Shown in pieces: positions 1 to 6,005 of a DNA stretch of 6,280 bases (position 1 is the first letter of the stretch; each line of letters starts with the position of its first letter). A program made the position numbers and the translations under genes. Origin of the DNA: Planctomycetota bacterium (GTDB taxonomy: Bacteria > Planctomycetota > SZUA-567 > H5-PLA8); assembly GCA_025355035.1 (NCBI GenBank), contig JANXLS010001246.1:1-6280 (forward strand), in the 5' to 3' direction. The notes beneath the pieces are model-generated. The model was not told the origin of the DNA and ran no database searches. It saw only the letters and a program-made list of their open reading frames with translations.

Positions 1-981
1 CACGCCAAGGGCATGTTGAAGCGTCATCAAGTTCGCCCAGTATTCACCGTGGAGTTGGCGCATCGCTTCAATCAGCAGCTTAACCTGGTCGCGGGTCAGC
101 CAGTACCAATCTTCAATTTCAAGGTCTGCGTGCTTTTTATGCAACATGGGCTTCAAAACATTCTTGACTTGGCCGGACTCGAACATGGGATTGGCCCAGC
201 GCAGGAACTTACAAACCTGGTCCATGCGTTGGCGGACGTTGCCGCTTGAGTTCTCTTTCAAGAAGCCGGCGAGCCACTCCGTAATCATCTCGGTTTGGAG
301 TTCCAGCACGTTGGTCGCTGGGCCGAATTTTGTTTTCAAATCATCCAGCCAGTATCCGATGGTCTTTCTGTAGCGCCCGGTTGAATTACTGCCCGTCGGC
401 GATGCGAGATACTCTTCGACCGCTTGTTGTATGGGTTTCGGGCGCAGGTCGGAGGCGACGCGTTTACCCATTTTCTTGAACCAGGCTTCGAGGGTCATGG
501 CGCGTTGTCGGTAACTATCGATCGTTGACAGCGCGGCTGAAAATCGTTTGTGCAGGTCCCTGTATTTGATCACCAGCGGATCTTTCTGGTCGTACTTCTT
601 CAGAAAAGCTAAAGCACCGGCCTGGCCCAGCGCCGCAATTTCCTTTTGCTCCTCTACCGGTGGGACCACTACCCGCGGACTGCGCGCTTCAAGTTCTTCG
701 GTTGCGTCTTCGAGATCGCCCAGCAAGTTATCGGCGCCCCAGATGCGGCGGGCAACATCATCGAGGGTCACCGGCGGACTGTCCCAAAATTCAGGCGTTC
801 GGAGAATGATTGACAAGTCTCGGGCGCGCTCCTGGGCTTCCAGAAAATCGGCGGTTTCGAGGCTCGAATTGGTTTTCTTATTCTGCTTGCGCGGATCGCG
901 CCACGCGGCAAAATAGACGCCGTTGTCGGACTTCTGCCACAAGGACACGCGGGGATGAATCGGTGACGAAACACGGCTCAT
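1..981 (-). CDS. Tyrosine recombinase/phage-type integrase, N-terminal part (cut by left edge)
   Basis: I translated this frame by hand; it is open from an ATG at 981 to base 1 (327 residues, no stop). Residues about 13-60 (VSLWQKSDNGVYFAAWRDP, then a basic stretch and a helix) resemble the arm-type DNA-binding domain of phage integrases. Residues about 180-275 look like the helical core-binding (SAM-like) domain. From about residue 292 (WYWLTRDQVKLLIEAM, then WANLMTLQHALGV) the sequence fits the start of the catalytic domain, ending at the position just before the first catalytic Arg usually appears. The catalytic R-H-R-Y residues therefore lie outside the window and activity cannot be judged. 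A GGAG at 992-995 precedes the ATG by 10 nt, a slightly long spacer. Role: strand exchange between element and chromosome att sites. The adjacent tRNA-Gly 3' half is its likely target. A residue stretch of about 100-135 between the first two domains is unassigned. Confidence 0.85.
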   Translation of the reverse strand, partial: MSRVSSPIHPRVSLWQKSDNGVYFAAWRDPRKQNKKTNSSLETADFLEAQERARDLSIILRTPEFWDSPPVTLDDVARRIWGADNLLGDLEDATEELEARSPRVVVPPVEEQKEIAALGQAGALAFLKKYDQKDPLVIKYRDLHKRFSAALSTIDSYRQRAMTLEAWFKKMGKRVASDLRPKPIQQAVEEYLASPTGSNSTGRYRKTIGYWLDDLKTKFGPATNVLELQTEMITEWLAGFLKENSSGNVRQRMDQVCKFLRWANPMFESGQVKNVLKPMLHKKHADLEIEDWYWLTRDQVKLLIEAMRQLHGEYWANLMTLQHALGV

Positions 982-1004
982 TTTGAAATAGCTCCAAAAG
1001 GGTC

Positions 1005-1035
1005 TTTGTCCTACCTTTTGTCCTACCTTTTACCA
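1005..1035. repeat. 12-bp-period tandem direct repeat, left of the att site
   Basis: The unit TTGTCCTACCTT occurs twice head to tail (1006-1017 and 1018-1029), followed by a degenerate third piece (TTTTACCA, 1028-1035). It lies between the integrase start and the tRNA fragment. This placement and period fit arm-type binding sites for the integrase N-terminal domain. That role is inferred. Confidence 0.55.
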
Positions 1036-1064
1036 CTTTTTGGCGCTCTTGTATAGGAGAAAAA

Positions 1065-1112
1065 CTGTAGCCTTCCAAGCTATTTACCCGGGTTCGATCC
1101 CCGGTACCCGCT
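1065..1112 (+). other. Attachment site: 3' half of a tRNA-Gly(UCC) gene
   Basis: The stretch folds as the 3' part of a tRNA. The anticodon stem is GTAGC (1067-1071) with GCTAT (1079-1083), closing the loop CTTCCAA whose anticodon TCC is at 1074-1076. A 4-nt variable loop follows. The T stem is CCGGG (1088-1092) with CCCGG (1100-1104) around the loop TTCGATC. The 3' acceptor strand is TACCCGC (1105-1111) with discriminator T at 1112, as usual for tRNA-Gly. CCA is not encoded. The matching 5' acceptor strand (GCGGGTA) and a proper D arm are absent upstream; bases 1041-1064 have only patchy D-arm resemblance. The fragment is therefore not a functional tRNA. A tRNA 3' half beside an integrase gene is the classic att duplication, with the crossover probably in or just before the anticodon arm. 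In this orientation the integrase side is element DNA, and the restored tRNA would lie at the far left end of that element. Confidence 0.8.
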
Positions 1113-1126
1113 CTCTTAAAAATAAC

Positions 1127-1150
1127 CCTGTTTTCATAGGGGAAAACAGG
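1127..1150. other. Perfect 9-bp hairpin downstream of the tRNA fragment
   Basis: CCTGTTTTC (1127-1135) pairs fully with GAAAACAGG (1142-1150) around a 6-nt loop. No T-run follows on the plus strand, so it is not a standard intrinsic terminator. It may aid tRNA 3' processing or be a protein-binding inverted repeat. Its role is unknown. Confidence 0.4.
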
Positions 1151-1161
1151 TGTCGAACCCG

Positions 1162-1186
1162 AACCGGACTGCAAAGTCCGGTTTTT
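1162..1186 (+). terminator. Intrinsic terminator after the tRNA-Gly 3' half
   Basis: AACCGGACT (1162-1170) pairs over 9 bp with AGTCCGGTT (1175-1183) around a GCAA tetraloop. The T-run 1182-1186 overlaps the end of the stem. The T-run is on the plus strand only, so it would stop transcription of the tRNA from the left. It sits 50 nt after the tRNA end, where the native tRNA terminator would be, which favours original chromosomal flank on this side. Confidence 0.75.
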
Positions 1187-1200
1187 CGTCTTTAGGTGAT

Positions 1201-1224
1201 TTGTTTTACCCGATGTTTTACCCG
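1201..1224. repeat. 12-bp-period tandem direct repeat, right of the att site
   Basis: Two head-to-tail units, TTGTTTTACCCG (1201-1212) and ATGTTTTACCCG (1213-1224), share the period, orientation and a TTGTYYTACC-like core with the repeat at 1005-1035. Most differences between the two sets are C/T changes. This is a possible second integrase arm site. From here to 1354 I see no other supported feature. Confidence 0.45.
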
Positions 1225-1354
1225 CCCCTATGAAACGAATTAGGGTGAGAATTTTTGAATTTCGACCGGACGGCACGCCGCTCTCGGGAAGCATCGGGGA
1301 ACGCGCAAGCGGGGTTCACCGGAAGACGCTCAGCGTACTGGTTGCGATGCCTGG

Positions 1355-2163
1355 CTATTTAAAACCTTCCTCGTACGGTAGCAGTTCAATCCGTTCCCTT
1401 TTCGCCCGACGGCTCGGCACCTTTTGAACCGATTCTGACGCCGGTAGGCTGCTTTCCCTTTTTTTGACAATTCGTCGTATTTCGGGATAGCTCGTCTGAA
1501 AGAGGTGCACCAATTCGTGCAGCTTCCGGTGAATCGCGTTGTATTTTCGGATTTCCTTTCGGTCCTCATTCTGGGAAGCGAACTTGCTGATCTTGTCGAA
1601 CTGCGCCGCAGCCCAATCAAGCCTATAAAGCGTGGCAAGTTTGCAGGAGATCAGCAGCTTCTCTTCGTAGAAGAAACCGCTGTCCTTCACTCGAAGCATC
1701 GTGCGAAAAGTCTCGACGTCATCGACCCATTCCCGAAAGTCCTTGCTTTTGCCGGAGCCAGGAAATTTCTCAATGAATTTGTCCACTTTCTTGAGTGCAG
1801 CATCCCGCTCTTTCTCTCCATTCAACCCCATCGCCAATCGCTTGACTGCAAGCAGCTGGATGACACGTCGCCATGTCATTCTGCGCTTCAAAAGAAGTGT
1901 CAGCTTTTTCTTCGGGCGAAAAAGGGTGAAGAACTGTCGGCACTTGTAAATGTGGTTCTCGCTGACGCGAACATGCTCATTCAGGCTTTCACCAACTTGC
2001 GAATTTCGTCTGGCTTGGCACGTTTATCCTCGCCGAAATGGCAATCAAGCAACCGTCCAGTTTCCCAATTCCCCGAAACACTCTTCAGTCGAAGTTGTCG
2101 GCACAACGCCTGCTCGTCGAGGGGTACGTGCGAGGACTTGTCGTTTTTTGATGGCTTCTTCAT
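1355..2163 (-). pseudogene. Unrecognised helical protein gene split by a -1 frameshift
   Basis: An ATG at 2163 opens 60 codons that stop with TGA at 1981-1983. The -1 frame, open between a TAA at 2024-2026 and a TAG at 1355-1357, continues with LNEHVRVSENHIYKCRQFF and then 178 more residues rich in Lys, Glu and Arg. That second part has no ATG or GTG start before residue positions near 1880 and no Shine-Dalgarno. The best candidate is a TTG at 1891, so independent translation looks unlikely. Joined, the N-terminal part reads NWETGRLL, about 20 residues, EIRKLVKA, LNEHVRVSENHIYKCRQFF, then TWRRVIQLLAVKR. This spacing recalls the N-terminal DUF1016 (YhcG-type) layout (W-x-x-G-R-L, S-x-x-N-L/I-Y, R-x-F), but I see no PD-(D/E)XK nuclease domain. 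The C-terminal tail is strongly basic. No obvious Shine-Dalgarno precedes 2163. Alternatives are a sequencing error or a programmed shift; no canonical slippery heptamer is visible between 1981 and 2023. Confidence 0.55.
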
Positions 2164-2235
2164 GCTGATTTTATCGGCAGCAGGCGTAGAGAATTACACA
2201 AGAATGATGGCCAGTATTTGGGATTAATCAATGAC

Positions 2236-2249
2236 TGCAACGCGTTGCA
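2236..2249. repeat. Perfect 14-bp palindrome (TGCAACGCGTTGCA)
   Basis: The sequence equals its own reverse complement over all 14 bases. It lies 73 bp before the start of the leftward gene and 332 bp before the sigma factor. The size and symmetry fit a dimeric DNA-binding protein site. ParB centromere sites are typically palindromes of 13-16 bp, but this does not match the standard parS consensus (TGTTNCACGTGAAACA). Confidence 0.5.
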
Positions 2250-2461
2250 ATCCAGAAGCACAGTTCGATTAAGAAAAAGTAGTCCGCCCCCGGTAACTGC
2301 ATTTCGATTGAAGGCGGCCCCCTGCATGATCCGCGAGATTTTGACGCCAAGACCCAGGCAATTGCGACGTGCTGAGAAATCGGCCGCTTGAAATGGGTCA
2401 AAAATCTGCGCGGGTCGTCAAAATTATTTCATCGTCAGAAAGGCAGATTCTTCCTATGAAT

Positions 2462-2518
2462 TGTTCGCGGCTGTCTTGTACGACTCGAAAATTTTCGAAG
2501 AAATTTTTTGCGCGAACA
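2462..2518. repeat. Nested inverted repeats upstream of the sigma factor
   Basis: A perfect 14-bp palindrome (TCGAAAATTTTCGA, 2485-2498) sits inside an 8-bp inverted repeat, TGTTCGCG (2462-2469) and CGCGAACA (2511-2518). The centres of the two repeats differ by only 1.5 bp. It ends 62 bp before the operon's first start codon. Candidate roles are an operator bound by one of the ParB-like proteins or an att site for the serine recombinase. Confidence 0.55.
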
Positions 2519-2568
2519 CTAACAGTCACCCTTCTCGCCTGTCCAAGAACAATAGCATTTCAGGCAGC

Positions 2569-2575
2569 GAGGGGG
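2569..2575 (+). promoter_or_regulatory. Ribosome binding site fixing the sigma factor start
   Basis: GAGGGGG ends 5 nt before the ATG at 2581. It selects this start over the in-frame ATG at 2459-2461, which would add 40 residues unlike the family and translate across the nested inverted repeats. Confidence 0.7.
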
Positions 2576-2580
2576 TTGCA

Positions 2581-3483
2581 ATGTCATCCCGGACCGTATC
2601 GCTCGATTTTCAGTCGGACCCCGACGAGACACTTCTGCGCGAGGCTAAGCAGGGCAGCGAAGATGCGCTGGGCTATTTGCTGCAGCGGCATCATGATTGG
2701 ATTTATCGGCGAGTCCGAACTTTGATCTGGAATGGTCAGGACGCCGACGACATCACTCAGGAAATCCTGCTTCGCATTATTTCGAGATTCAAAAGCTTTC
2801 AATGTCGATGCCGCTTCAAGTCCTGGTTACATCGACTGGTCAACAATTTTCTCCTCAACATCCTCGATCACTTGAGCACCAGGGACAAAATTCGAATTCT
2901 GTCGATTGAAGCGTTGAGCAAAGACGGCGGACCGTTTGATATTGCGGATTGTTCCACGACTGCGGTGGATGTCGGATTGCTGATCGAAGAAGCGAAAGGA
3001 CGATTCATGACGGGGGTTTTGGCTTGCTTAGATCGGCAGCAGCGGTTGGTCTTTGTGCTAAGCGATTTATTGGACGCCACGGATGCCGTCGGTGCTGCGC
3101 TCTTGGACATCACGCCCACGAATTTTAGATTCGTGCTGATGACGGCGCGTTGCGATCTTCGTGAGTTTATGGACAACAACTGCGGGCTCACAAATCACAA
3201 ATGCTCCTGTCGATGCCCACGGAAAACGATGCGCTACATCAAGCAGGGTTTTGTTGACCGACAAAGTCGTTTGTTCAACGTAAAGCACTTCGAGAAGGTG
3301 TCGCGGCACGCCGCCGAGAGCATATTGAAGTTGGATGAAATTGTTTCGGGACACGTAAACACACCGTCTCTCGGGACGCGGTCCTCACGCGACAATCGAA
3401 CGAAACTAAAGCGAATACTCAAGAGTCCAATTTTCTGCGCCAGTTTGAACTTGCGGAAGAAGGCAAAGACCAAATCGACATAG
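2581..3483 (+). CDS. ECF-type sigma-70 family RNA polymerase sigma factor with cysteine-rich C-terminal tail
   Basis: The 300-residue product has a region 2 at about residues 13-97: DETLLREAKQGSEDALGYLL, then the core-binding motif QDADDITQEILLRI (53-66) and F-x-SWL at about 79-83. A divergent region 4 follows at about 140-196 (LDRQQRLVFVLSDLLDATDA, then TNFRFVLMTARCDLREFM). After it comes a tail with Cys201, Cys208, Cys210 and Cys212 (CGLTNHKCSCRCPRKT), then YIKQGFVDRQSRLF. I recall this tail, of the form CGL-N-x-x-N-x-CRC-x-KKT and ending in G-(Y/F)-VD, from a subset of ECF-like sigma factors; the four cysteines may bind a metal. The last 70 or so residues are basic and unassigned. It would direct RNA polymerase to a small promoter set, perhaps its own operon. 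It is first in the operon, 24 nt before the recombinase. No anti-sigma factor is visible next to it. Confidence 0.82.
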   Translation: MSSRTVSLDFQSDPDETLLREAKQGSEDALGYLLQRHHDWIYRRVRTLIWNGQDADDITQEILLRIISRFKSFQCRCRFKSWLHRLVNNFLLNILDHLSTRDKIRILSIEALSKDGGPFDIADCSTTAVDVGLLIEEAKGRFMTGVLACLDRQQRLVFVLSDLLDATDAVGAALLDITPTNFRFVLMTARCDLREFMDNNCGLTNHKCSCRCPRKTMRYIKQGFVDRQSRLFNVKHFEKVSRHAAESILKLDEIVSGHVNTPSLGTRSSRDNRTKLKRILKSPIFCASLNLRKKAKTKST

Positions 3484-3507
3484 ACGCAAATACGCGCCTA
3501 CACCGAA

Positions 3508-5040
3508 ATGTCGAGACACGCGAAAATCAGTCGGCTGGGAAATTTCATGAATCAGTGGTGGGTACGGCCAAGCGCGAAGGACCCAGTGGACTCAAAGGAC
3601 TTCCGCGCGATCGCGTATTTCCGGCACTCCGCGCAGGACCGTCAGGAAAATTCCGTGCCACTCCAGCGGGAACAAGTCACGAAATGGGCCACCGAGCATG
3701 GCATCACCATCACAAAGGAATTCGCGGATTGCGGAAAGTCTGGCTTGTCAACGGAGCATCGGGATGCGTTCAATGACATGCTGGAAAACTGGGTCAAGAA
3801 ACGTGACGATTTCAAATACGTGCTCGTTTTAGACGTTAGCCGGTGGGGCCGGTTTCAAGACGCAGACCTTTCCGCGGCCTATTCCCAGGACTGTACACGG
3901 CATGGAAAGCAAGTTATTTACACGAGTATTGGTATCCCCAAGAAGGACGATCCGTTTTATCCCGTTTACCTTGCATTTGAGCGACATCGCGCGGCGCACT
4001 ACAGCAAGGAGCTCAGCGAAAAAGTATTCAAAGGTTGCGTAAAAATCGCGCAGCAGGGATTTCGGCCCGGTGGAACGCCGCCGTACGCCCTCAGCCGAAT
4101 GCTCCTGAATGAAGCGAGGAAGCCCGTCCAGATACTGAAACCAGGCGAAAGAAAGAGCATTCAAAATCAGCGGGTTACGCTGGCGCCGGGGGATGAAACG
4201 GCGCGTGGAGTCGTCCGCCGTATTTTTCAATCGTTTGTGGATGGTGCAGACGAATGCGCAATCGCATTGTCGTTAAATCGAGATCACATGCCCTCACCGG
4301 GTGGTGCGCAATGGACTGCCGGAAACGTTCGGCACATTCTGCGGAATGAAATGTACACCGGCACGATCGTTTACAACAAAACGACACAACGGCTGCTTTC
4401 TGCGAGTAAGCCGAATCCCTTCGACCAATGGGTCAGAACCCACGACGCATTCGAGGCTGTCGTCAGCCAGGAAATTTACGAGAAGGCCCAATCCGTCTTT
4501 GCGGAGCGTATCCGAATTGGAACGCGCGAGAATATGCTCGAACGCTTGAAGGCGCATTATGAAGAATACGGGTTTATCAAGGACAGCTTGATTGCAATTG
4601 ATCCAAAGGCTCCGTCGGTCAGTTCTTACCTGCGCGCTTTCGGGGGTGTTGATCTGGCGTTCATTGCTGTGTTTGACGACGTTCTGACCCGAATCCGTAA
4701 AACCGTCATCGGGCAGCTGAGCGCGCTGGGTGCCTCGATTCAGGAATGGGATGACTTTTTGGTTTTGAATGAAAGTTTGACGGTGATCATTCAGCCGTCT
4801 GTTCCAATTCCATACGGATGCCGAACCTATTGGGCATTTCGTGCAGATCAACGAAAAGAAATCGACATTACGCTGGGCGTACCGTTATCAAACGGGGGGC
4901 AATTTGACATTCTTGGTTATCTCGCGCTTCCGCGCATGATCGTTAGACAAGACATCGTACGGCTCACGGGGCCGTCTGATGCAAAAGTCGAAATGTATGG
5001 CCATCACGGACTCGAACTGATTAAGGAACTCACTCAATGA
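3508..5040 (+). CDS. Large serine recombinase (resolvase/invertase superfamily) with atypical C-terminal region
   Basis: The 510-residue product has a serine recombinase catalytic domain at about residues 33-175. The Y37-F-R39-H-S41 motif gives the likely nucleophile Ser41 and catalytic Arg39. It is followed by DCGKSG (74-79), Arg85 and the SRWGR motif (111-115) with two more active-site arginines. Residues about 175-335 match the 'recombinase' DNA-binding domain, including GFRPGGTPPYAL and WTAGNVRHILRNEMYTGTIVYN. No CxxC pair exists anywhere, so the usual zinc ribbon is missing. Instead residues 346-388 (YEEYGFIKDSLI, then APSVSSYLRAFGG) resemble a short repeat seen beside homing nucleases, and a beta-rich tail ends in LPRM, then a basic-acidic helix. 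This C-terminal architecture matches my memory of recombinases encoded next to ParB pairs. Catalysis looks intact. Shine-Dalgarno support at 3508 is weak; Met14 (ATG 3547) has GGGA 6 nt upstream and may be the true start. The TGA overlaps the next ATG. Confidence 0.88.
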   Translation: MSRHAKISRLGNFMNQWWVRPSAKDPVDSKDFRAIAYFRHSAQDRQENSVPLQREQVTKWATEHGITITKEFADCGKSGLSTEHRDAFNDMLENWVKKRDDFKYVLVLDVSRWGRFQDADLSAAYSQDCTRHGKQVIYTSIGIPKKDDPFYPVYLAFERHRAAHYSKELSEKVFKGCVKIAQQGFRPGGTPPYALSRMLLNEARKPVQILKPGERKSIQNQRVTLAPGDETARGVVRRIFQSFVDGADECAIALSLNRDHMPSPGGAQWTAGNVRHILRNEMYTGTIVYNKTTQRLLSASKPNPFDQWVRTHDAFEAVVSQEIYEKAQSVFAERIRIGTRENMLERLKAHYEEYGFIKDSLIAIDPKAPSVSSYLRAFGGVDLAFIAVFDDVLTRIRKTVIGQLSALGASIQEWDDFLVLNESLTVIIQPSVPIPYGCRTYWAFRADQRKEIDITLGVPLSNGGQFDILGYLALPRMIVRQDIVRLTGPSDAKVEMYGHHGLELIKELTQ

Positions 5041-6005
5041 GCGCCCAGATAGAGGATCAGATTGTCATTCGCCTCATGAAGGATCGAAAGTTGGCACGCA
5101 TTTCGACCGATCAGATCGTCGTTGTGAATTCGCGGGATCGCGACAAGAAGCAATTTCAAGAAATCGTTCGCAGCATAAAGAACATGGACCTGCTGATTCC
5201 CGTAATTGTGAACAAACGTTACCTGTCCAAAACCGGAAAATATGAATTGGTGTGTGGCCAAGGACGCCTGATCGCCCACCGCCAACTCAATAAACTGGAC
5301 ATTGAAGCTGAGGTCATCGACGAAGACCGAAAACACGCGCATCTTGTGAGTTTAATTGAGAATATTGCAAGGGTCCCACCTGGGACGATTTGGTTTGCAA
5401 AAGAAGCGCTGCGGATGAGAGACTCCGGCCTCGCGTTGCAGCAAATTGCGCTCATCACCGGGCGAAGCGAATCCTATGTATACAGTTATCTGTCGCTCGC
5501 GGAAAAGGGCGAGGCCCGATTGATTCGAGGTGTCGAGCACGGCTTCTTCCCAATCGCTTTCGCCTGTCGAGTCGCAGATGCCGGAAACTCCGGCATTCAA
5601 AATATTTTGATGGATGCGTACGACGCGAACATTGTCACGACAGTCAATTTCACACAGATTAAGCGCATCCTTAATAACAGATTTCCAACCACCGATCACG
5701 GCAATGGGAACTGCAAACATCAGACCTACACCGTCGGGCAGTTGAGGCGTGACATAGCGCGCGTTACACGCGAAAAGGACTCCTATATCAGGGAAGCCGA
5801 GCGAAAAGAGAATTGCCTGTTTGCGATTGTTGGGGCACTTGAAACGCTCATGGCGTCCCCCGATTTCGTAAAACTGCTCGATGATGAAAAACTAAAAGAT
5901 CGACCAACTTTGTCTGGATCGTACGCAACGTACCGCGGAATCGAACTCACGGACAGCACCGCGGAAAGAAATGGAGAACTACATCGCGATGGAAACGGAA
6001 AGTAG
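5037..6005 (+). CDS. ParB/RepB/Spo0J-like DNA-binding protein (first of a pair)
   Basis: The product has 322 residues. Residues about 20-112 form a ParB N-terminal nuclease/CTPase-like fold: FQEIVRSIKNMDLLIPVIV, then YELVCGQGRLIAHRQLNKL (box II, 69-87) and SLIENIAR (105-112, box III). Box II has GQGR where chromosomal ParB has GERR, so CTP binding is uncertain. Residues 131-161 (LALQQIALITGRSESYVYS and onward) are the helix-turn-helix. A linker and a helical part at 231-285 (QLRRDIARVTREKDSYIREA) may be a coiled coil for dimerisation. The start overlaps the recombinase stop as ATGA, with AAGGA at 5023-5027 nine bases upstream, so translation is coupled. In ordinary partition systems ParB loads onto a centromere and is moved by ParA; no ParA gene is seen here, so a regulatory or recombination-accessory role is equally plausible. 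Confidence 0.85.
   Translation: MSAQIEDQIVIRLMKDRKLARISTDQIVVVNSRDRDKKQFQEIVRSIKNMDLLIPVIVNKRYLSKTGKYELVCGQGRLIAHRQLNKLDIEAEVIDEDRKHAHLVSLIENIARVPPGTIWFAKEALRMRDSGLALQQIALITGRSESYVYSYLSLAEKGEARLIRGVEHGFFPIAFACRVADAGNSGIQNILMDAYDANIVTTVNFTQIKRILNNRFPTTDHGNGNCKHQTYTVGQLRRDIARVTREKDSYIREAERKENCLFAIVGALETLMASPDFVKLLDDEKLKDRPTLSGSYATYRGIELTDSTAERNGELHRDGNGK

Larger units (their letters stand above)
2164..2580. promoter_or_regulatory. Gene-free divergent control region
   Basis: The 417 bp separate the leftward split gene from the rightward sigma-recombinase-ParB operon, so promoters in both directions are expected here. I could not identify a convincing sigma-70 promoter. Visible structure: a 14-bp palindrome at 2236-2249; a TCGTCA direct pair 17 bp apart (2415-2420, 2432-2437); and nested inverted repeats at 2462-2518. 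These could be operators, ParB-type sites or a recombinase attachment site. None is proven. Confidence 0.45.

Noticed and set aside
548..916. A 122-codon plus-strand open frame
   Set aside because: It lies wholly antisense to the integrase and is Ser/Arg-rich, as expected for a shadow frame.
1151..1186. A tRNA-Cys-like or T-arm-like appearance (TGCAAA loop, GTCGAACCC) around the terminator
   Set aside because: No cloverleaf can be completed on either strand. The stem is 9 bp with a GCAA tetraloop and a T-run, which is a terminator.
878..1294. A 138-codon minus-strand frame spanning the tRNA fragment and terminator
   Set aside because: It contains the GTGDRTRV-type peptide that results from translating the reverse strand of a tRNA T arm, a well-known spurious product. 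It also overlaps the integrase N-terminus.
1230..1427. A 65-codon plus-strand frame starting at ATG 1230
   Set aside because: No Shine-Dalgarno and no recognisable motif, and its end overlaps the opposite-strand gene. I could not support it as a gene.
1505..2227. A 240-codon plus-strand open frame opposite the split gene
   Set aside because: Its product has no recognisable domain pattern and a composition typical of an antisense frame. The minus strand gives a coherent helical, charged protein with family-like spacing, at the cost of one frameshift. I keep some doubt because this frame is unbroken.
2461..2580. A 40-residue N-terminal extension of the sigma factor
   Set aside because: A strong ribosome site sits just before ATG 2581, and family region 2 begins shortly after that start. 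The extension would translate the nested inverted repeats.
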